In this document: one piece after another, positions 8,701-14,329 of the stretch
How positions within the stretch are numbered: position 1 is the first letter of the stretch
Layout of the letters: each line of letters opens with the position of its first letter
NCBI GenBank assembly: GCA_022614735.1
Contig: JAKEHZ010000136.1
Location: 1 to 26,853, forward strand
Direction of reading: 5' to 3'
From: Acidobacteriota bacterium
GTDB taxonomy: Bacteria > Acidobacteriota > Blastocatellia > RBC074
Length of the DNA stretch: 26,853 nt
Program-made: the position numbers and the translations under genes
The notes under the pieces: model-generated
Told to the model about the DNA's origin: nothing
The model's input: only the letters and a program-made list of their open reading frames with translations
Database searches by the model: none

Positions 8701-8982
8701 GTCGGAGGCTGGCAGTTGAATACGATCTTCACCTGGCAGAGCGGGCTGCCATTCACACCGAGTTATCGCGATTGCAACGCCGACCGCGACACCGGCTGGT
8801 GCAGGCCCAATCTGGTCGGTGATTGGAAGCCCTCGGATAAGAGCCGGACGCAATGGTTCACAACCACTCCGGTTGATCCGGCAACCGGCGCTGTCACCCC
8901 GCTGACTGCCAACGGCCAAACGCTTGGCCCATGGCAGCGTCCGCAGCGCGGTCAGTATCGATCAACTTTGCGAACAAAGTGA
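5764..8982 (+). CDS. Oar-type TonB-dependent receptor, C-terminus lost by frameshift
   Basis: A 1072-residue outer-membrane protein. It has a signal peptide (about 1-23, cut after AYG), a carboxypeptidase-regulatory-like beta-sandwich (about 27-105, opening YGNIVGTVVDPSGAAVPNAK), a plug domain (about 125-235) and a large barrel. ATG 5764 follows AAGGAGGG at five bases; a second ATG at 5767 is also possible. Upstream in-frame starts would translate the leader palindrome. Oar-like receptors in Acidobacteriota are thought to import oligosaccharides or other large ligands using TonB energy. The position behind a LacI regulator and ahead of catabolic genes suggests it brings in the substrate of the locus. 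The reading frame ends abnormally after GQTLGPWQRP with an unrelated short tail. The expected terminal strands follow in another frame (8961-9098), so this allele has probably lost proper barrel closure and BAM recognition. Confidence 0.9.
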   Translation: MMRKTIAIVSLALIALLAPRAYGQAVYGNIVGTVVDPSGAAVPNAKVTITDTQRSVSFTATTNQDGIFTQRFLIVGRYQVRVEAAGFKAALQEVSVSVDQEVSLNIGLQPGAVTEEVTISAEAPLLKTERSDVSTTFSEKTVTNLPILNRRFTQFELLTPGVQATTSQTASSEDPQGSFRKIVNGQSFAGSTQLLDGTDNRDALLSLIVVNPTLESVTEAKITTADYDAEFGATAGVISAQTRSGTNDLHGAVFHFLRNDHFNARNPFTQFRTIRGTNRFIPVTQWNQFGGRVGGAIIQNKLFYFGDYQGTRRNTGGSALLRVPSVAERAGDLSGLGLAIFDPASGNTPEQRTQFTSNRIPTARLSPQAQNLLKLIPLPNIDGTTRDQPNYVGAGSIKFNEDLWNTRWDYNHSEKMNIFGRYSFAGYRMDSPGIFGTLAGGRGFDEVAPFAGQSRTRNQSIAAGFNYSISSNWLTDFRFGWFRYRVNVDPGEADTTPASDAGIPGLNNDSFTGGMPAFLLNGYGPGGNTGNQFNFGYALQFARCNCPLRQNERQFQFVNNWTNLRGNHTIKFGADIRRALNLRIPSDRHRAGELQFNAARTQGDTDPDPNRVSIGGGSALASFLLGDVSVFERYVSTITDAEERQNRWFFYGQDQWKVTRKLTINYGVRWEIYRPQTVTGAGKGGFIDVNTGEVLIAGSQGVGLDLNQKGTLNTVAPRLGVAYRVTDKTVLRMGFGRGFDIGIFGSVFGHNVTQNLPVLAIQSNQPARNFDAVFTLAQGPQALDPATILDRQPRGPNGRPILPNGVTAFILPETLRLPTTDAWNVTVQHQLAGDIAVEAAYIGTKGTHVFAGFGGDYDFNQATIQGYPALTTNQRKPFFNRFGWSQNFRYYGSDASNNYNALQLKAEKRFSNGYQFLAHYTWSRSFNYTNTYYNIDAREAYGPNDNHRSHVFTFGGVWELPFGKGRKYLSGVNRGVDLVVGGWQLNTIFTWQSGLPFTPSYRDCNADRDTGWCRPNLVGDWKPSDKSRTQWFTTTPVDPATGAVTPLTANGQTLGPWQRPQRGQYRSTLRTK

Positions 8983-9098
8983 ACCTGGCCAATCCGAACT
9001 CATGCGTTGATTGTCCGGGTACGGCGGGGCTCATCACTAACATCTTCCAATTGGCCACAATGCGACAATGGCAATTCGCGTTGCGATTTGAATTCTGA
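8961..9098 (+). pseudogene. Out-of-frame C-terminal remnant of the TonB receptor
   Basis: Read in a different frame from the main receptor gene, this stretch encodes INFANKVNLANPNS, a CVDCPGTAGL segment and ends QWQFALRFEF, then TGA at 9096-9098. This is the usual end of Oar-type receptors: an FNKVNLANPN-like strand and a last strand ending in Phe. About 40-50 residues normally found between GPWQRP and this point appear to be missing. The locus therefore carries a deletion plus a frame change, or an assembly error. Confidence 0.8.
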
Positions 9099-9110
9099 TT
9101 TTAGCGGTCT

Positions 9111-9140
9111 GTGGCTGGGGGTCTTCGGTCTTCCAGCCAC
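9111..9140 (+). terminator. Hairpin between the receptor and bicupin genes
   Basis: GTGGCTGG (9111-9118) pairs with CCAGCCAC (9133-9140) across a 14-nt loop. No T-run follows, so it may be a processing or partial termination site rather than a strong intrinsic terminator. It argues against GTG 9111 as the start of the bicupin. Confidence 0.45.
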
Positions 9141-9170
9141 TGGCCATACCAGGGAGAGCAGACAACCGGG

Positions 9171-10019
9171 ATGAAGATGAACGGAACTACTAACACACAG
9201 CAGGAAGTTCCACTCGCAATCCAGCCTGCAACAATCGCCGACCCAATTAATCAGAGCGACCTGGTGAAACCGGGCACACTTTTCAAGGCCACCGCGCCGT
9301 GTGTAACCTATCGCCAACGATTCTCGCCTTCGACGGCCAATCTATACTGGCTCGGTGGTGGCGAGTACGACCTACCCCCCGATTCGCAATCGGGCAGACT
9401 CTGCCATGCGACCGAAGAAAGCTTGATTTTTCTTTGGCAGGGAAATGTTGCCGTTGAGGTGTCAGCCAGAACATACGAGCTTGCTCCTTATGACACGCTC
9501 TACATACCGCGCGGCGCGGAGTTTCAAATCTCGAATCTCAATTCTGAGAGCGCCCGTGTGATTCAATGCTCAGCAACTGCTGAAAATGTGCATCCGGTGC
9601 ATCATTCGCGCTTCGCTCAATATTCTCGGCGCGAAGATCGCGTCCGTCGTTTGAATGGCAAGGACGTGTTTATGATGTTCGATGTGACGGAAGCAGCGGA
9701 TAAACTGATTGCCGGTTACACATTCTTTCAGCCTTATCAGCGTTCGTGGCCGCCGCATAATCATACCGATCAGGAAGAGGTCTACATCTTTATCAAAGGC
9801 CATGGATCGATGGAAGTCTACGAATCGCCGGAGAAATTGTGCTTTGTTCACAGCGTCAGCGAGGGTGATCTTGTGACGATTCCGATGCTGAATTATCATC
9901 CGGTCTTTTCCCAGGAAAGCCCGTTGGAGTTCATCTGGTGCATCGCCGGTGAGCGGTATTGGGTTGGCGACAAGAACAAAGATTTTATGGCAGGTAAGGG
10001 AGATTCGATCACGACCTAA
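9171..10019 (+). CDS. Bicupin protein, KduI/IolB-like isomerase
   Basis: 282 residues with two cupin folds. The C-terminal one carries the metal site: WPPHNHTDQEEVYIF gives His196, His198 and Glu202/203, and His243 lies in GDLVTIPMLNYHPV. The N-terminal cupin (about 55-135, with APYDTLYIPRGAEF) lacks the histidine pair. Length and architecture fit the KduI/IolB family, whose members isomerise 5-keto-4-deoxyuronate (KduI) or 5-deoxyglucuronate (IolB) with a bound metal. The motif spacing is not diagnostic of either, so I call it a sugar-acid isomerase-like bicupin. ATG 9171 was chosen because an upstream GTG (9111) falls in a hairpin; ATG 9177 is also possible. No pectin or inositol pathway genes accompany it. 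It probably rearranges the imported substrate or a derivative. Confidence 0.8.
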   Translation: MKMNGTTNTQQEVPLAIQPATIADPINQSDLVKPGTLFKATAPCVTYRQRFSPSTANLYWLGGGEYDLPPDSQSGRLCHATEESLIFLWQGNVAVEVSARTYELAPYDTLYIPRGAEFQISNLNSESARVIQCSATAENVHPVHHSRFAQYSRREDRVRRLNGKDVFMMFDVTEAADKLIAGYTFFQPYQRSWPPHNHTDQEEVYIFIKGHGSMEVYESPEKLCFVHSVSEGDLVTIPMLNYHPVFSQESPLEFIWCIAGERYWVGDKNKDFMAGKGDSITT

Positions 10020-10021
10020 AC

Positions 10022-10118
10022 TAGTTCGCAGTTCGCAGCATTTCTTCATTGGCAAGGCTGCACATTATGGTAGCTGCGAACTACCAACTGCGAACTGCGA
10101 ACTGCGAACTGCGAACTA
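10022..10118. repeat. Heptamer-built inverted repeat upstream of threonine-synthase-like gene
   Basis: Four exact copies of AACTGCG (10086-10113) are followed by AACTA. Upstream, 10022-10038 (TAGTTCGCAGTTCGCAG) is the perfect 17-nt reverse complement of 10102-10118. It fills the whole gap between the bicupin stop and the next start codon, leaving no recognisable ribosome-binding site. Confidence 0.85.
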
Positions 10119-10123
10119 CAGAT

Positions 10124-11299
10124 ATGTACGTCACTCATCTAGAATGTTCTAAAACCGGAAAAACTTACGAACCCAACAAACTCTACAACCTTTCCGAAGC
10201 CGGAAAACCGCTGCTTGTCCGTTACGACCTTCAAAGAGCTGGGAAGACTCTCACGAAAAAAAGCCTGAAGACACGCCTGGCGTCGCTCTGGCGCTACCGC
10301 GAAGTCTTGCCGGTGGTCAATGACGTAAACATCGTCACTCTCGGAGAAGGTTGGACGCCGCTGGTTCACGCGATGCGCCTCGGTGAAAAGTTGGGGATGC
10401 GCGAGCTTTACATCAAGGACGAATCACTCAATCCGACCGGCGCATTCAAAGCTCGCGGTCTGTGTCTGGCGATATCGATGGCAAAAGAGTTAGGTGTGAA
10501 GAAGGTGGCTATCCCCTCGGCAGGCAACGCCGCAGGATCAATGGCAGCTTATGCCGCGCGGGCCGGGATGGAGGCATACATTTTCATGCCGAGCGATACT
10601 CCGGCTGCAAACCGCATCGAGTGCATTGAGATGGGTGCGCGCGTGACACTCCTCGATGGATTGATCACAGACTGTGGCGCGGAAGTCGCCAGGCGCAAAG
10701 ACGCCGAAGGATGGTTCGATGTTTCGACGCTCAAAGAGCCCTATCGAATCGAAGGCAAGAAGACGATGGGCTATGAATTGGCCGAGCAATTCAATGGGGA
10801 GTTGCCCGATGTGATTTTGTATCCAACTGGAGGAGGAACGGGGCTTATCGGGATGTGGAAGGCATTCGACGAGATGGAAGAGATGGGCTGGATAGGCTCC
10901 AAACGCCCGCGAATGTACACTGTGCAGGCCGCAGGCTGTGCGCCAATCGTTCGCGCATTTGAAAATGGTTGGAACGAAGCGCCTGAGTTTGAAAACGCAT
11001 CTACGGTGGCATCGGGCCTTCGCGTGCCTCGTGCAATTGGCGATTTCATCATGCTCGATATACTCCGTCGGAGCAGTGGTGGGGCGGTTGCTGTGACCGA
11101 TGAAGAAATGATTACTGCAGCGCGTGAAATCGGGGCGGCGGAAGGTATTTTTTGCGCTCCCGAAGGTTCAGCCTGTCTTCCTGCACTGCGAAAGTTGATA
11201 ACCAGTGGTGAAGTAACAACTGATGACCGCGTTGTTTTATTCAATACCGGCGCGGGCGTGAAGTATCTCGAAGCCTTCGGGGAGATGGTCTCACGTTAA
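10124..11299 (+). CDS. Threonine-synthase-like PLP-dependent enzyme
   Basis: 391 residues, fold-type II PLP enzyme. The PLP lysine is Lys109 in NPTGAFKARG. The PLP ring-binding loop is PSAGNAAGS (131-139) and the phosphate-binding glycine loop is PTGGGTGLIGMW. The N-terminal zinc-ribbon-like segment typical of this ThrC subgroup is degenerate: only Cys8 remains where several cysteines are usual. ThrC turns O-phosphohomoserine into threonine; relatives include threonine dehydratases and archaeal cysteate synthase. Housekeeping threonine synthesis would be odd in this position, between a bicupin and a transporter with only nine bases to the next gene. A beta-elimination or replacement on a hydroxy-amino acid or amino-sugar acid is an alternative. 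ATG 10124 is preferred; upstream starts would translate the heptamer repeat. Confidence 0.82.
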   Translation: MYVTHLECSKTGKTYEPNKLYNLSEAGKPLLVRYDLQRAGKTLTKKSLKTRLASLWRYREVLPVVNDVNIVTLGEGWTPLVHAMRLGEKLGMRELYIKDESLNPTGAFKARGLCLAISMAKELGVKKVAIPSAGNAAGSMAAYAARAGMEAYIFMPSDTPAANRIECIEMGARVTLLDGLITDCGAEVARRKDAEGWFDVSTLKEPYRIEGKKTMGYELAEQFNGELPDVILYPTGGGTGLIGMWKAFDEMEEMGWIGSKRPRMYTVQAAGCAPIVRAFENGWNEAPEFENASTVASGLRVPRAIGDFIMLDILRRSSGGAVAVTDEEMITAAREIGAAEGIFCAPEGSACLPALRKLITSGEVTTDDRVVLFNTGAGVKYLEAFGEMVSR

Positions 11300-11308
11300 A
11301 GGCACATT

Positions 11309-12598
11309 ATGGCTGAAGCCATTGCGCAAGAACCAGTAGCAGAAGGCGCTCTGCCTCCACTTTTCCGGCAGGTCCGCTGGTGGATTTTGACACTGCTTTT
11401 TTTCGTCACGGTGATCAACTTCGTTGATCGATTGACCCTCTCCTATGTCGCGCCCGTACTGAAAGACACCTTCAAACTCTCAAATACTGATTATGGTCTC
11501 ATCGTCTCCTGTTTTTTATTCGGGATGATGATCGGTGAATTTCCGATGGGCTGGGTGATGGACCGCAAAGGACCAAAATTCGGGTTTTCGTTCGCCGTCA
11601 TCTGGTGGTCAATCGCTAATGCTTTGCACGCCTTCGCAACATCGAAATTTCAGTTTGGTTTTTTGCGCTTCTGGATGGGGACGGGTGAATGCGGCAATTA
11701 TTCCGGTGGGGTAAAAGTCATCGGCCAGTGGTTTCCTGTAAAGGAGCGAGCTTTTGCAATGGGAGTGATGAATGGGGCCTCACTCGTCGGGAATATGATC
11801 ACTCCTCCGCTCATCATATACCTTATGATGAAGTTCAACTGGCACGCAGCGTTTTTGATCCCAAGTCTGCTTGGAATGTTCTGGGTCTTCTTCTGGCGCT
11901 ACTTCTACTCCAATCCGGATGATCATCCCGCATTGACCGAAGCCGAACGCCGCTATATCAAGAGAGATCACGAATTGGAAACCGCTGCGCCACGCAGCGT
12001 GGAGCTGCTCGGCGTTCGACAGACATGGGCGATCATGTTGTGCCGTTTGCTCGTCGGACCGGTGATACAGTTTTATCTCTTCTGGCTCCCTGAGTATCTC
12101 TATCGAACGCGCGGACTGGATATCAAATCTATCGGCTACTTCGCTGTCTTACCGCCAATCTTCGGAGATCTGGGCAGCGTTGGCGGTGGCGCGATTGCCG
12201 GAATTATGATCGCCAGAGGACTGACGGTGACGCGCGCGCGACAGGCAGTGATGCTCTCAGGCGCAGCAATGTGCGCGCTCAGCATTGTCGTGGTCACAGC
12301 CCAATCTCCCCTCGTCTGGGGAGCGGCGATCTGTCTGGTCTATCTTGGACACTATGCTCTTTCGGCCAACATGTTCGCGGCGGTTTCAGACCTCTTCCCG
12401 AACAATGCTGTCGCCAGAGTCACGGCGCTGACGGGCATCGCCGGAGGATTCAGCGGTTGGCTCTTCCCGATTCTGACGGGATGGCTTGTCGATAAAGTTT
12501 CATTCACGCCTGTTTTCTTCATCGCTGCACTAATGCCTGCAGCCGGTGTCGTCGCGTTGTTCGCGATATCCGGAAGTTTGCGTCGCGTTGAGGTCTGA
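11309..12598 (+). CDS. MFS transporter, anion:cation symporter (ACS) type
   Basis: 429 residues with 12 predicted membrane segments. The MFS signature between segments 2 and 3 is visible as MGWVMDRKGPK, and the first segment holds VINFVDRLTLSYVAPVLKDTF, typical of the ACS family. ACS members (for example ExuT, GudP, DgoT) carry hexuronates, glucarate, galactonate and other organic anions with protons. It starts nine bases after the threonine-synthase-like stop (AAAGG overlapping the stop acts as a weak ribosome-binding site) and is followed ten bases later by the hydroxyacid dehydrogenase, so it is operonic. It probably moves the substrate across the inner membrane after the TonB receptor has taken it through the outer membrane. 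This points to an acidic substrate. Confidence 0.88.
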   Translation: MAEAIAQEPVAEGALPPLFRQVRWWILTLLFFVTVINFVDRLTLSYVAPVLKDTFKLSNTDYGLIVSCFLFGMMIGEFPMGWVMDRKGPKFGFSFAVIWWSIANALHAFATSKFQFGFLRFWMGTGECGNYSGGVKVIGQWFPVKERAFAMGVMNGASLVGNMITPPLIIYLMMKFNWHAAFLIPSLLGMFWVFFWRYFYSNPDDHPALTEAERRYIKRDHELETAAPRSVELLGVRQTWAIMLCRLLVGPVIQFYLFWLPEYLYRTRGLDIKSIGYFAVLPPIFGDLGSVGGGAIAGIMIARGLTVTRARQAVMLSGAAMCALSIVVVTAQSPLVWGAAICLVYLGHYALSANMFAAVSDLFPNNAVARVTALTGIAGGFSGWLFPILTGWLVDKVSFTPVFFIAALMPAAGVVALFAISGSLRRVEV

Positions 12599-12608
12599 AT
12601 CAATTTTT

Positions 12609-13571
12609 ATGTCGGACATTTTGATTAGCGAAAACATTATCGGCGCGGATATCGACGCACTGCGAGAGAGATTTACCGTAGTGTTGGAGCCCGAGTTGTG
12701 GAAGCACCCGGAAAGATTGTCCTCATTTATTCCTGAATATCGCGCATTGATCGTGCGCAATCAAACACAGGTCACTCGCGAATTGATTGAGGCGGGGAAG
12801 CAGCTTCGAGTCATCGCGCGGACGGGTGTTGGATTGGATAACGTTGATTTGCAGGCCGCATCAGATCACGGCATCGTCGTAGCATTCACTCCGGATCAGA
12901 ACACGAATTCCGTGGCCGAGTTGGCGATTGGTTTGATCCTGGCGCTTGCGCGGAAAATCACCACGGCGGACTACGACACAAAACGAGGCGGATGGAACCG
13001 GCAACGATTCACAGGTATTGAGATATCGGGAAAAACGCTTGGTCTTCTCGGGTTCGGGCGCATTGGTGTCAGCACAGCTCTCAAAGCAGAGGCACAGGGA
13101 ATGGTGATCGTCGCTTGCGATCCATTCATTGATCCGAAAAATTTGATGGCGACGGGACTACGCGTGCGAATGATGAGCCTTGAAGAAATGCTACCCGAAG
13201 CTGATTTCGTCTCTTGCCATTTGCCCAAAACAAAAGAGACGGCGAGTCTCCTGGGTTATCGGCAGTTTTGTTTAATGAAGCCTGCCGCATTCTTCATCAA
13301 TACATCGCGCGGTGGTGTGGTGGACGAAAACGGGCTGATCCGCGCTTTACAAGAGAAGAAGATCGCCGGCGCCGCTCTGGATGTTCGCGAACAAGAACCT
13401 CCTTTGCCTGGGCAGCTTGCGGAAATGGACAATGTCATTTTAACGCCACACGTAGCCGGTCTAACGATCGAAGCCAACCATCGGGTGATCACAGCAGTAT
13501 GCCGCGACGTCAGCGCGGTTTTGAATGGGGAAGCGGCAGAGAATTTTGCGAATTTCAGTAGACCTAAATGA
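12609..13571 (+). CDS. D-isomer-specific 2-hydroxyacid dehydrogenase (PGDH-like)
   Basis: 320 residues. The Rossmann motif GFGRIG (148-153) with Asp171 after the second strand predicts NAD rather than NADP. Catalytic residues are Arg234 (NTSRGGVVDE), Glu263 (EQEPP) and His281 (LTPHVAG). It lacks the ACT domain of serine-biosynthetic SerA, so it is a short catabolic-type enzyme that interconverts a 2-hydroxyacid and a 2-oxoacid. Relatives include D-glycerate/hydroxypyruvate, erythronate-4-phosphate and (S)-sulfolactate dehydrogenases. ATG 12609 comes ten bases after the transporter stop; an earlier in-frame start overlaps that gene and adds unrelated residues. It works with the ALDH and aldolase of the same cluster, but the order of steps is unknown. 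Confidence 0.9.
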   Translation: MSDILISENIIGADIDALRERFTVVLEPELWKHPERLSSFIPEYRALIVRNQTQVTRELIEAGKQLRVIARTGVGLDNVDLQAASDHGIVVAFTPDQNTNSVAELAIGLILALARKITTADYDTKRGGWNRQRFTGIEISGKTLGLLGFGRIGVSTALKAEAQGMVIVACDPFIDPKNLMATGLRVRMMSLEEMLPEADFVSCHLPKTKETASLLGYRQFCLMKPAAFFINTSRGGVVDENGLIRALQEKKIAGAALDVREQEPPLPGQLAEMDNVILTPHVAGLTIEANHRVITAVCRDVSAVLNGEAAENFANFSRPK

Positions 13572-13656
13572 AAAACAGTTTTCAGTTGTAACTGCTCAGC
13601 CTCTCCGCCGCTATGCGGCGGAGAGGCTGAGCAGTTACAACTGAAACCTGTTTTTT
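13571..13656 (+). terminator. Very long terminator-like palindrome inside the gene cluster
   Basis: Positions 13581-13611 and 13615-13645 are perfect 31-nt reverse complements around a three-base centre (TAT). With one mismatch the stem extends to 13571-13611/13615-13655. A run of six T follows the GC-rich stem (13651-13656), the form of an intrinsic terminator. The stem begins on the last base of the dehydrogenase stop codon and ends directly before the transaldolase ribosome-binding site (GGAGG, 13657-13661). It may attenuate expression of the last two genes. Confidence 0.85.
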
Positions 13657-13667
13657 GGAGGTAAGTC

Positions 13668-14312
13668 ATGAAGCTCTTCATCGATACCGCAGATGTCGCA
13701 CAGATTCGAGAAGCCTGGAGTTGGGGTATTCTGGATGGTGTCACGACAAATCCAACGCACGTTTCCAAAACAGGCAGAAAACCAGGAGAAGTATACCGGG
13801 AGATCCTCGACATTGTTGACTGCCCTGTGAGTCTGGAAACAGTCACCCTGCATGCGCCGGAAATCGTCGCCGAAGGACGGGAATTGGCAAAGATGCACAG
13901 GAATGTTGTCGTTAAGGTTCCATTGATAAAGGAAGGCTTAAAGGCCGTGAAAGTCTTGAGCGTCGAAGGAATCAAGACTAATGTGACTGTGACCTTCTCA
14001 CCACTGCAGGCGTTGCTCGCAGCAAAGTGTGGGGCTACTTACATCAGCCCGTTCGTTGGGCGTCTCGATGCGATTGGACATTTCGGGATGGATGTCGCAC
14101 GTCAGACAAAGGTGATCTATGATAATTACGGCTTCTCTACCGAGATCATCGTTGCCGCAGTTCGCCATCCGACGCACGTGCTTGAAGCGGCGCTGGCCGG
14201 CGCTGACATTTGCACGATGAGCTTCGATATCCTCTCGCAACTCTACGATCACCCGTTGACCGACATCGGTATTGATCTGTTCCTGAAGGATTGGGCGAGA
14301 GTACCGAAGTAG
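13668..14312 (+). CDS. Small transaldolase / fructose-6-phosphate-aldolase-like enzyme
   Basis: 214 residues, the short (TalC/FSA/MipB) form of the transaldolase family. Visible are MKLFIDTADV with Asp6, TNPTHVSK (27-34), the Schiff-base lysine Lys83 in VVVKVPL, then NVTVTFSPLQALLAAKCGATYISPFVGR in the barrel. Such enzymes cleave or form ketose C3-C4 bonds, transferring or releasing a dihydroxyacetone unit; close relatives also act on sulfofructose. Which activity applies cannot be seen. GGAGG lies six bases upstream, just after the long palindrome. It is separated from the ALDH gene by 17 bases. In this cluster it would split a ketose into C3 units, giving the aldehyde for the ALDH. Confidence 0.9.
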   Translation: MKLFIDTADVAQIREAWSWGILDGVTTNPTHVSKTGRKPGEVYREILDIVDCPVSLETVTLHAPEIVAEGRELAKMHRNVVVKVPLIKEGLKAVKVLSVEGIKTNVTVTFSPLQALLAAKCGATYISPFVGRLDAIGHFGMDVARQTKVIYDNYGFSTEIIVAAVRHPTHVLEAALAGADICTMSFDILSQLYDHPLTDIGIDLFLKDWARVPK

Positions 14313-14329
14313 TAAATAGCAGGAAGACT

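Noticed and set aside
7704..8919. Long open frames inside the first TonB receptor on both strands (about 250 codons each)
   Set aside because: They are out-of-frame readings of a conserved receptor gene, with arginine-rich or alanine-rich random composition and no domain.
9111..9170. GTG 9111 as start of the bicupin
   Set aside because: It lies in the arm of a hairpin and would add 20 residues unlike the family; ATG 9171 gives a normal length.
9171..10019. A definite KduI (pectin) or IolB (inositol) assignment
   Set aside because: The metal site fits both, but no kduD/kdgK/kdgA or iol genes are nearby, and the motif spacing does not decide between them.
10086..10118. CRISPR-like array
   Set aside because: Seven-base units without spacers. 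The same holds for the heptamers at 2447-2488; no repeat-spacer pattern and no cas gene is present.
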